DNA from: Anisus vortex
Lineage: Eukaryota; Mollusca; Gastropoda; Planorbidae
NCBI GenBank assembly: GCA_949126835.1
Contig: OX421494.1
Span: forward strand, 54,626,358 to 54,690,357
Direction of reading: 5' to 3'
Length of the DNA: 64,000 nucleotides
In this document: one piece after another, positions 1 to 10,300 of the stretch
How positions within the stretch are numbered: the first letter of the stretch is position 1
Layout of the letters: every line of letters begins with the position of its first letter
The notes under the pieces: generated by a model
The model's input: the letters and a program-made list of their open reading frames with translations, nothing else
Told to the model about the DNA's origin: nothing
The model's database searches: none
Made by a program: the position numbers and the translations under genes

Positions 1-486
1 AGATGGCTGCTTCAGTAATTCCTGTGAGCCAAGGAGTATCAATTTGTATGGTAGTGATTGGACAACTAACCATAGATCCATTACCTAGTTTAATTGTTTC
101 TATCCTTAAGATATTTTTGGCTTTATGAGGAGGAATAATCCTCTCATCTACACAAGTGAGAGATGACCCCGTATCCCTTAGACAATAGGTACGTATTCCC
201 TCAACATATGCAGGGAATAAGATCAGTTGACCTTTATTCTCAAATATTACATTGTTTCTGTGAGTAGTAGGATTATTTGTATTGCCTTTATTTCTATTCT
301 GAAAATTTTGATTTTCAGAATTTGGATTGGTAACATGCTGATTTGTAGAATTTCCTTGTGGAAAATTCAATCTTGTAAAGTTTTGATTTTGATTTCCTTG
401 TGGAAAATTCCGTCTTGTAAAGTTTTGATTTTGATTTCCTTGTGGAAAATTCTGTCTTGTAAAAGTTTTTGTTTTGAAAATTTTGA
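1..486 (-). CDS. LTR retrotransposon pol fragment: start of aspartic protease (partial, runs off the window)
   Basis: On the minus strand one reading frame stays open from about position 480 to the window edge. It first encodes an Asn/Gln/Phe-rich linker made partly of a 14-residue repeat, then a protease-like segment with the motif LRDTGSSLTCVDERIIP near positions 125-180; DTGSS is the catalytic Asp loop of retroviral-type aspartic proteases. The frame is -1 relative to the upstream gag, whose stop lies at 487-489, so expression would need a -1 frameshift or the frame has drifted. No ATG marks a start. The protease would cut the Gag-Pol polyprotein. Reverse transcriptase and integrase are not visible and presumably lie beyond the left edge. 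Confidence 0.75.
352..477 (-). repeat. three 42-bp tandem repeats inside the retroelement coding region
   Basis: Three near-identical 42-bp units begin at 352, 394 and 436. In the minus-strand protease frame each encodes a 14-residue unit QNFTRxNFPQGNQN, and because 42 is a multiple of three the frame is kept. This is a low-complexity linker between the zinc knuckle and the protease. Confidence 0.85.
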
Positions 487-1530
487 TTATTTTGGCTGTT
501 TTTCATTTTGTCTATACCTGTTACTTACATATTTTATTCTGTACCCACAAAATCTGTCTATATGTCCATAACGATTACAAAATTGACATCTAAGATTTTG
601 TCTGTTTGTATTTGTTTCATTACCATAGTTTTGTCTTCTACCATATTGACTATTTGTTCTAGGAGGTGAATAGCTCCTATGTCTTCTATTTTGCATGGTA
701 TTTACTGTTTGAGTCTGTTTAGTAAGTTCTACATTGGGATTACTATCTTTAAAATTGGAGATAGCATCTATTAAATTTTCAATATTTCTTACTTTCCTCT
801 CCATAATATGTGTAAACAAAGGTTTGGAAGCCATTTGTAACACTTTATCTACTACTACCATCTCAATAATTTCATTGGGATTTTTTGTGTCTATTTTGAT
901 TAGTTCTAACCAAGTTAATAAGAATGATTTCACTTCAGAGACAAAAGCTCTTGGTTCTATTTTATCAGTTAATAAAAAAGAATGAAATTTTTGTCTATAA
1001 TAGTCCTCTGAATGGATAAAAATTTTTATCAACTGTTCTCTAATTATTGTGTAATCAGTAATCTCTTTATCAATATGAGCTAATGCTTCCCTTCCTTTGT
1101 CTTTCAATTGAGGAATTAAATGAATATACCATTCCGATTGCGGAATGTTATACCCTTTACATGTTGTTTCAAAGAGAGTTAAAAAATCTAAAAATTTTTC
1201 TTTTCCATCAAATGGTGGCATTTTAAATCTAACGCCATGTTTATTAGATGAATTAGTTGAATGCTCAACCTTATTTTGTTGCAATTTAGCTAGTTCTAAT
1301 TCATGGTCTAGTTTTAATTGTATTTCTTTTTGTTTAAGTTCTAATTCTAATTGTTTAAGTTCATGTGACCTACTTTCTGCACGTTCATCTCTTTCTTTAT
1401 CAGATAATTCCTTTTTTAACTCTTTTACTTTCTTTTCTATAAATTCTTGCAATTCTTTTTTTTCTGTTATTTCAAATTCCTTAGCTAAAGCTTTAGCTTC
1501 TTCATACATTAATTTAACTTTTACATCCAT
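487..1530 (-). CDS. gag: LTR retrotransposon Gag polyprotein
   Basis: The 347-residue product starts with a charged, Lys/Glu-rich predicted coiled coil (about residues 10-90). It continues with a capsid-like helical region containing a 'PPFDGKEKFLDFLTLFE' segment typical of SCAN/Ty3-gypsy Gag, and ends with a CCHC zinc knuckle (CQFCNRYGHIDRFC, about residues 314-327) followed by a basic tail. Gag would package element RNA into cytoplasmic particles. It is followed in the -1 frame by a protease. The reading frame is intact, unlike most retroelement remnants here, so this copy may be fairly young. The family resembles, but is clearly different from, the Gag at 57 kb. Confidence 0.85.
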   Translation of the reverse strand: MDVKVKLMYEEAKALAKEFEITEKKELQEFIEKKVKELKKELSDKERDERAESRSHELKQLELELKQKEIQLKLDHELELAKLQQNKVEHSTNSSNKHGVRFKMPPFDGKEKFLDFLTLFETTCKGYNIPQSEWYIHLIPQLKDKGREALAHIDKEITDYTIIREQLIKIFIHSEDYYRQKFHSFLLTDKIEPRAFVSEVKSFLLTWLELIKIDTKNPNEIIEMVVVDKVLQMASKPLFTHIMERKVRNIENLIDAISNFKDSNPNVELTKQTQTVNTMQNRRHRSYSPPRTNSQYGRRQNYGNETNTNRQNLRCQFCNRYGHIDRFCGYRIKYVSNRYRQNEKQPK

Positions 1531-3393
1531 ATTTAATTCTTGATCATTAACAATAAAATATTATTTTGTATAGGACAATGCTATTATTTATTATTATTTA
1601 TAGAGTGGACATTCACAATGTAATTCTTATAATTATTATGTAGACCATGTATTATTAAAGTGAAGCTAAACACTTGCAATACTATTATTTCTATTCACTA
1701 TGCTATTATAATTGAAAGCATTTTGGAATTGGAACAATGCAAAGCATAATATTTTGATTGATAAATTATTTTCTCTTCTTATTTTTCAATTTACTTTACT
1801 TGTATGTATATGTTGACTATTGTCAATTATTATATTTGTAAAAATGCCTTATTTACTATTTTCTATAGTGTGTAATTTACTATTTACTATTTTCTATAGT
1901 GTGTAATTTACTTTACTTGTATGTAAATGTTGACTATTGTCAATTATTATATTTATAAACAATTGATAGTTATTGTTTCTATCAAGAATATATCAGAAAT
2001 AATAGTGGTTATCTTGAACCAATAATATTAATTATATTTAAAAAACAAAACAAAACAACAATTATGTATAACTAAAATAAATGAAACACAACACAACAAT
2101 TATGTATAACTAAAATAAATGAAACACAACACAATCTTAATTAAGGACACAAATGCTGCATGGACAACAGTAATAGAGGAAATGTTCACACTAGAATCAC
2201 AATATTTATCAACATTGACAAAGACAATAATTTTACTTCAATATTTGAACAAAAACAAACAAGTCAATACAGCTAACAGAAATTACCCTATCAAAGAATC
2301 ATTTAACATCTATCTCTCTGTAAGAAACAGAAGTAGAGTACAGACAGAGTAAGATTTAGAAATTGAGAGATATATGCCAAACTACCACCACCAAGACCAT
2401 TAATACATATAGCAATACGAAATGTAGACATGCATAATAATAAACATTAGGATTATTAAGTTTGAGAAAATATGAAGTAATTAAAGTGTTTGTAAATCCT
2501 TGTTCGAAATACACAATTACTTAACTAATAATCCAGTATGAAATCACAATAATTTGAAGTTTCTTGAGAATAATCCAGATTTAGGTTAAATAAAACCCAG
2601 AATTAAAAAATGTATACCATTATAAATGTCAAAAGTCTTTTGGTACACATATTAATATTTAACTTTAAAGTCAATAGTTTTTCTTAAATTCAGATTCGGT
2701 ATAGTTTCGGTAAGCACATCAGATAGTTTCGGTACACTTCAGATTCGGTAAGCACATCAGATAGTTTCGGTACACTTCATATTCGGTAAGCACATCAGAT
2801 AGTTTCGGTACACCTCAGATTCGGTCAGCACATCAGATAGTTCAGGATTGAAACGAGTATTGGTAGTCTTAGGCTTCAACATGTAGAGCACATGTCAACA
2901 TCACGAATTTAGTTACGACAGGAAGAGTTTCGTTATTAATGTTCACCAACCTGCATCAGTTCATTACTTGACAAGGTTTATAATATAGAATGTTTATATT
3001 GTCAAGTAAAATGTTCTTCCGATGACGATAATAAACCACATTGAATATTTATTAGTTGTCAACATGATCTTTTTTTACTTTACATCCGGTTCCGAAAATT
3101 ATGTCCGGTGTATTCCTTTAGATATATTAGTACATTTTTTTATCCATTTGTACTACATTAAGAAAAATTCAATCCATGAATTTTCTCTTGAAATCATAGA
3201 GCTAATATGTTGCTCAGATGAAAAATTAGTATATTTATTTATGTCGGACTCAGACTTCAGTTAAAAACTGGTATGCTGCTCAGACCATATGGTATGGTTT
3301 ATAAAAATGTCAAATTTACGACTCGATAATGATTTTTTCAATCGCCAGCACTCGCTGCACCATAATCTCTTCTTTTTACCAGGCTGCCACCAC
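1531..3393 (-). other. untranslated leader of the minus-strand LTR element; no gene seen
   Basis: About 1.86 kb of AT-rich DNA between the gag start and the putative LTR. It holds short local duplications (1795-1955 and 2055-2135) and a 38-bp tandem repeat, but no coding region I can support; the small plus-strand open frames here show no recognisable features. Confidence 0.5.
2692..2842. repeat. 38-bp tandem repeat, about four copies
   Basis: The unit contains 'cagattcggtaagcacatca' followed by 'gatagtttcggtacactt'. About four imperfect copies lie in the leader of the minus-strand retroelement. Confidence 0.85.
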
Positions 3394-3866
3394 TGTTATT
3401 GATTCTATTTTAATTATAAGTGTTCTTCGTAGGCTAATAGAATCATGAGTTGATTGAGTTGATTGAGTTGAGTTAAATGTTTCTTTAATGTTATTCTCAC
3501 AGTACGTTTAACACACTTGATAATTCAAATCTTTGCAGCAATATATATATCTATTTATTATTACTTACAATACATTATTCACAGTACATCCAACAATCAC
3601 ATAGAATATCCAATGAATCATATAATATAATATAAGTCCAAGAAATGAAATAGTATTCTGATAAAATGTGGTATAGTTCCGAGTCTAGCGTATACGTCTA
3701 TCCGCTTCTAGATATTTGAGTCGACTGACTATTCTCCGGTCTTTTACCCCCGTGATCAGACTGAGACATGTAAAACCCCGTGATCAGCCTTGCTCAGTCA
3801 AGCAAGTATCCCGTGCAAAGCATTCTTTATAAAGCTACGACGCAGTAGAACCAACTAGATTGTGAC
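3394..3866 (-). repeat. putative 5' LTR of the minus-strand retrotransposon
   Basis: Read on the minus strand, this segment starts TGTCACAATC and ends AATAACA, giving the TG...CA ends of an LTR. It has a TATA-like TTTATAAAG close to its start and is followed by GTGGTGGCAGCCTGG, similar to primer-binding regions just downstream of Ty3/gypsy LTRs. The second LTR is outside the window, so the borders cannot be confirmed by comparison. Confidence 0.4.
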
Positions 3867-4139
3867 ATTCAGAATCTTCCCAGTGCCCATAACTCTTGTA
3901 CTATACAATTGTATACTATATACTTTCCTGAGTCATTTCCCTTTGACCATGTTAGTGCATACTAGCACTAACTTTTGTTTCTACAATTTCTTTTTATTTC
4001 AATTAATATTACTTTATAAAATATATTGCAAATCTATGAGCAACAACGGGAAATTTAGATTTAAGCTTATGTTAAATAAAAAGAATTACCTATTTTTACC
4101 CCATTACAATATAAATCACTTACCTAAAAGTCTTCAGTA

Positions 4140-4285
4140 AAAAATATAATGAAAATTAATTATTAGATAAATAGCTTTCTGTTCATTGTAGTTTATAACA
4201 TTTTTATCTGTAGCTAAAACTGGGCTTGTTTTATTTTACCCCGGTCAACGCCGGGCACCTTAGCTTGTATGCTTATAATTTAAGA
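4140..4285 (+). repeat. 3' fragment of a tRNA-derived SINE-like repeat
   Basis: The stretch ending 'ccggtcaacgccgggcacct' then 'tagcttgta' matches the 3' end of the repeat at 53.1-53.75 kb (there 'ggggcaacgccgggcaattt'). The upstream part with 'agctttctgttcattgtag' also matches that copy. Confidence 0.6.
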
Positions 4286-4331
4286 AAATGCAGCATTCAT
4301 TTTCTCAAGTTTCTTGTCTATCTTATTCCAG

Positions 4332-7300
4332 ACAGTACAGGCTAGCTTGAAAGTAGAATGCCACGATTCTATGGACATCTACACGGCCAGAAGTCTGGAA
4401 GACCTGATTAAAATGTCCTTGTATAAACCATCCACATGCACTCTAAATCAAACTGTGAACACGACCTTCGCGGCCATCCGTTGTACATCTAGGTAAGTAT
4501 TCTGGTACATGTATTACTGTTCACTTCTGTGCCATTAGACCTCCAAGACTGACGAAGTGTGTAGCCTACAAACCGCCGATACGTTCACATTAAGAAATGC
4601 ACCGCAGTGGGGAAAAATTATGTAGTGCCCATGGCTGCGGAGACCCGTACCCTATGCTACGCGACACGCCTTATCGGCTAGTCTTGGACATGACATTGGC
4701 GTGTCCCCCTCCCCCCTCTTGGTCCAGCCCTTTCTATCATTACGTCCTGGACAAAAGAGTCGGGAAGATCGTCCGGTTTTTATTGAGACATTTTACCGAT
4801 GATTTTAAAATCGGTATTACTGTTTGTTGGACCAAACAATGTGTAGAATTTAGCTTTCTGTTATGGAATGTTGGGTCTTATTATACTTCCTGACATTTGG
4901 CCTAAGTATTCTAAATGTTGTGATATTCTAAATGTAATAAAACTCCATATGTTATAGAAATATAAATGTTATAGTTTTCTAAATGTTATAGTTTTCTAAA
5001 TGTTAGACCATTCTAAATGTTATAGTTTTCTAAATTTTATACTATTCTAAATGATACAATTGTATACTGAGTCTCATATCCCAACACAGCAATTTGATCC
5101 TGGGAGAAGGACACATTTCTGGAGCTTCTGGGGTAAATACATGATTTCATTTATACTTTTGTTTTAGATTTCAATCAAAGTATAAGCTTAGTACTACAAA
5201 AAAAATTCCATGTTTTTATATTGATTACTCTGAATGTAAGCAAAAAAGGTAACAATTATATGTAATGATTATATGTAATGATTATATGTAATGATTATAT
5301 GTAATGATTATATGTAATGATTATATGTAATGATTATATGTACATAAATAAATAAAGATTTTCTAAACGCTGGTCGCATGTTCACGTGTTAAGGCGTAGT
5401 TTATTTTCAACTTAGTTGATTATAATATACACTATATACCGTTAGGGAAAACTTTGAAAGTAAAAAAATACAATAGACTAGAGATCGCTAGTTTACTCTA
5501 CTCTTAGACTGTGCCCAGAGGTTTTAATACTAGTTTAAAACTTTTTGTTACATAACAAATACTAAATTTTGAGATTTTATTTCTAAAGAATTTTTAATCA
5601 GTGTAACAGATTCTATTTTTAAAACTATTTCTTTAGTGGAAACTAAAAACTACAAGGAAATATTTTGCCTTAAAATATAATTAGTTAATTTTAGAGGGCT
5701 TTTTTCTGCAATTGTAAAGTATTAAAAAATTCAAATTATGTCGATACAATAGTATAGTTTTTAGGCCTTGAAGTACATGTACTTAAACAACCTATACTTT
5801 GGGCTTTAGGGAAAGTTTATTTGTGTAAGTGACTAAGGATATACAATTGCAGGCCTCGTCTTTTGATACATCACCAAACGGAGCACCAGGCAAACGGCCC
5901 ACCGGATCTCTCACATCTTTTCTTCTCAATTTCGACGAAGACTCCTACATCTCGTATCTGGAGCCCACGAGTGGGATACTATTTCTCCAGGTCAACTGTT
6001 CGGTCAATGAATGGTCAACTCCTGACGTAAGTTAGCAATTTGTATCAAGCACTTAAATTAATGTATTGCCTAAAAATAAAACTCCCTAATGATTCCTTTC
6101 ATTGAAGAATTATTTTCTATAAAATTATAACAATTGATCGTTAGGTTTGTAGACAAGATTTTCTGTTAAAAGGTACAAATTGCATACAGATTTTGCAGTA
6201 AATTAGCTTAAGATTCCCAAGATACTAGACAGCGAAAGTCCGTCGTCAGTTTATAAATCTTGCCTGTGTGTTATAAAATGTTATCAGTAGTAATGCACAC
6301 TTTTGATCCTAAAGCATTCGCAATCAAATTAAACTTTAAATTGTGGATTTTTTTCCTTGGGTCTAACGATGTCTCTACAGTACAATTAATAAGAAAAAGA
6401 AGATGGACTTCGATAAGTGGTAAAAGCGCATTGATTTGGCTACTCATACTTTATGCTTCAGTTAGGCAACAGTGTCACCGCCATAGCTTCAGTTTAAAAC
6501 CCTCTTTCAGGGCCATTGCCTGCCTCTACACTGCACGCCTGGGAAGGTGCTTGTCAATTCCACTTGTATTTCGGCATTCAAAGAAATGGCTGGACTTGAG
6601 TACCGTCTGCGACTCTGGTTGATTCCTGAGAATACATCTAGAGAAATTGAACAGTTCTACGATATGCAGGATTTACTACAAGAAGTCGGTTTCGAGGTTA
6701 GTCGATTATCCTCAAATACTGATTACAACAATGGGCCGTATTGCTGTTGAGAGTTAACACCCTTGCCCCTTTTACAAGTCAATCTTTTAGGGGCAAGGGT
6801 GTTAACTCTCAGCAGCAATATCTCCCATTGTTTAAACTCTTGTTTCAAATTAAATATATAATATAGTTCTCACGCGTTGAGGTTAGAAAATATATAATAT
6901 ATTTAATTTCTAAAGGAAACTTACAAATTCTTATCTTATCTTATGCATTACAGACGCTACTTCTATAAAGAAGATTATTGCGTCCTACGCTCATCCGTTG
7001 TCCGAGTCTAGTCTTGCTTTTTAATTAATGTTTTAAATGATGTTAAGTTACTGGTTTTCCTGGTTTGTTCAGGCAACCTCTTCCGTTCCCGAATGCCACT
7101 CGGGAAGAAGGAGTAATTATATGCATTTGTTCTGGCATAAGGGAGAAGGAAAGTGTTTTTGTCTTTATGTTTATCTGAGCTTTGCAACAGGTTGTTATTG
7201 GGTTGTATTTCTAAATTTAACTAAAACATTATGCTTGACTGTTGTGATGGGACTGTTGTAAATATACACTTGTAAAGAACCATAGTGCATTTTTTAATCT

Positions 7301-10300
7301 GTCCTAGATTTGTTTTGTTTTTTTACTTAAATATTTCCAGACTAAAGATCAATATATCTCTGATGTTAAGTAACATAATTAGAAAAATTGCTACATTAAG
7401 ATAATAAAAGGTATAAACATAGAAAAAATACAGGAGAGAAAGTGAAGGATTTAAGTAGTCATAATACATAATACATTTTAATTCTAACTTATAAATGCAA
7501 TAAAAATAATCGAGTACAATGCTCAGATTAACATAAGTAGGCTACAAAAAAAAAGTTCTTATCCCGTATGCAAAAACAAAGGCATGTAAGTACTCTTTCT
7601 TGAATTTGGCATCAGGGCATGGAATGGGTTGCCTGAACAAACCAATAAAACCAGTAACTTAACTACATTTGAAACTCGAATCAGAATGCAAGACTAGACT
7701 CCAAACACGTAGTAGCGTAGGACGCACTAATGTTCTGTATAGGAAGAGTCTGTAACATATAAGATAAAGCATTAAAAGAGCAATAGCTTTTTATTGTTTT
7801 CCCCAGCTTCGCAGTTGGCTACAAGGACAAAACTGTGACTACTTCATTCAATCAGAAATATTTGACAAGTCTATGTATGTTAAAGAAGGTCTTGAAGCCC
7901 CTTTCATGATACAATTTGACGTAAGACTTCGAGGCCCGACGACTACACCAAGAGACAGACTTGAATCAGCAATTCTAGACCAGCTGATCAACCAACCGAT
8001 ATCTGTGGAGGTTGAGCAATTCAACCTGACCTTGACACCTTTGGTCGCCTCGTCCAGGGATAGTCCATTTCTTGCTTGCAGAGATGTGAGAAAGTCTCGG
8101 TCTCGTGCTCATTGCAAGACCAGTGTCTACACTTCAAGTAAGTACACCGCAAGAGAGCACGTGAAAGACGATCTATTAATAGACATGAACACTCTTCTCA
8201 GATGTGCTCACGTGTCTTTCACGAAATCAGAGTATCACGTGATGGACTCTGGCCTGCCCTTGAACTTCAACGTGACGATTGACCTCAATCTCACTGACGT
8301 GACTCTTTCAGGGACTGAAGATCTGAACCAGCTCGCAGTGGAGGCAGACGGGAATCTTAGCGTGTGCCACGAGACGCTGACGAGAAAGCTGAAGGAGATT
8401 CAAGATGGCGGCGATGTCTTGAGATGGGAGAGACACGTGGATGCAGCCATGGAAGAGGCCAAGTATATCTTGAGTTTAGTCTGTACGGGTGTGTCGCTAT
8501 TTTGTCTCCTGCTGACTGTGCTGACCTACATGATACACCCAGTGTTAAGAACAACTGCAGGCAAGAACAACCTGATGCTGTCTATAAGTCTTATACTGGC
8601 TCAAGCTTCTCTATTGGCAGCATTCTTCCAGTAAGTCGACAGTTCAAATTTGAAAAATATACAATTTTAAAGCACTATACTTTTTCATCAATCAACTTAA
8701 GTTTTGTTAGTCAACATTTTATTCACGATTTGACTGATAAGACATTAAAATGATGAGTTTTCGGACCGCTTGGCCATTTCCATTCATCAGTAAGTAAATG
8801 AAAATCACACACTAATGCACAACATTTAGTAAAATGTCAATCATCGTTCAAAAGGAAGATTGATAGAATCACAATTACCCCCCCCCCTTTCTTCTAAACC
8901 AGAGGTGTCAAACTCGGATGCCGGCATGTGCCTTTTTATCACTTCAGAGATGTGTCAAAGGTCAAGGGACGCACCCCCACACCCCCCCCTCAACAACCCG
9001 ACCCTAGTAAACAAAAAACACTTCATATACCTTAACACATTTTATTACTTATCACTAATAATATGCCAATTTACAATTTAGACACAAAGCATTATACCTA
9101 TTAAATTGTTATGTTACGTATATAAAATTAATAATACAATTTGATGTGCATTAGTGTTAGCTGTGTGAATTTTATTTCTTTTACGTTAACTGGCAGGCCA
9201 CACAAATCCACTTGGTGGGCATGCTCTAAACCTTGCATGATTCACCAAATACCTCTGCCATTCTGGATGTTGGTAGTGACTGACCCTTGTGTAGATCGAT
9301 TTGGTAATTTCCATTCTCCGATGATTAAATGTATGCCTGAAGAAATAAGTAAATAATATATAAACATAGGCGGCATTAAACTAACACAGCTTTATTGGCG
9401 CACCGCATTCATTGCCGAGTCCAGAGATAATCCACTCTTTTCTTCAAAATCTTGAAGTTGAAGACGCAATAATCTTTTAATTTAGCATATAGGCTATTCG
9501 TCGGACACAATATTCATTTGTATAGTAGGAGCGTTTGTTTCATATAAGTTAATCGTAATCTTCTATTATAAAGAAGGAGCGTCTGTAACATGTACGATAA
9601 GCAATAATTTTCTGTATGCAAGGAGAGTCTGTAACACGTAAGATGATTATGGAACTGCCGAGAAGCTCCGAGACTCGGTGGGGAAGAAGTATGCAATGAG
9701 CGCAACTGCCCGTATCAACCCCGCCCTGGTGCCTGGATGTCCAAGACCTATAGTCTGGAATTTGTGCTACCGGGCGACAGTGCCGGTATGCGAACGAGAC
9801 AGCTCGTTAATGATATTTGGGGGGGGGGATATTCCGCAGGTGGGGAGAGAAGTGTAGTACATGTCCTGGGCGGCTTGTGTCGGACAGGATCACGGTGTGC
9901 CCCCCCCCCCCTTTAATTCGTTACGCCTGGGACGTAAAAGACGGAATAATCGTTCGATATTTTTTAGACAACTATAAACATATAAACATGTATAGAAGGA
10001 GAGTTTGTAACAAGAACATATACACATTTTTATATTATCGTTTCTTGATTATCAAATTATGTTTCAGACTGAACAGTGGCCCTTTGTGTACTGCCTTGGC
10101 CATCTCCACTCACTTCCTGTGGCTGTGGATGTTCACCTGGTCATTCATCTGCAGCTTCCACATGTTCAGGGTGTTCACGGCCAAGACCCGCAGCGCCACC
10201 TGCGGCAACGACTGCAAGGCTTTCGTCAGGCTTTGCCTCATTTCTCTACTGTTTCCGGCCGCCGTCGTCTCGGCCGTTGTCGTGGCCAATTACGTCATTT

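Noticed and set aside
8364..8753. Alternative plus-strand frame over the TM1-TM2 exon of gene A
   Set aside because: It overlaps the well-supported receptor frame and runs through the splice donor into intron; the matching frame in gene B is not conserved beyond the exon.
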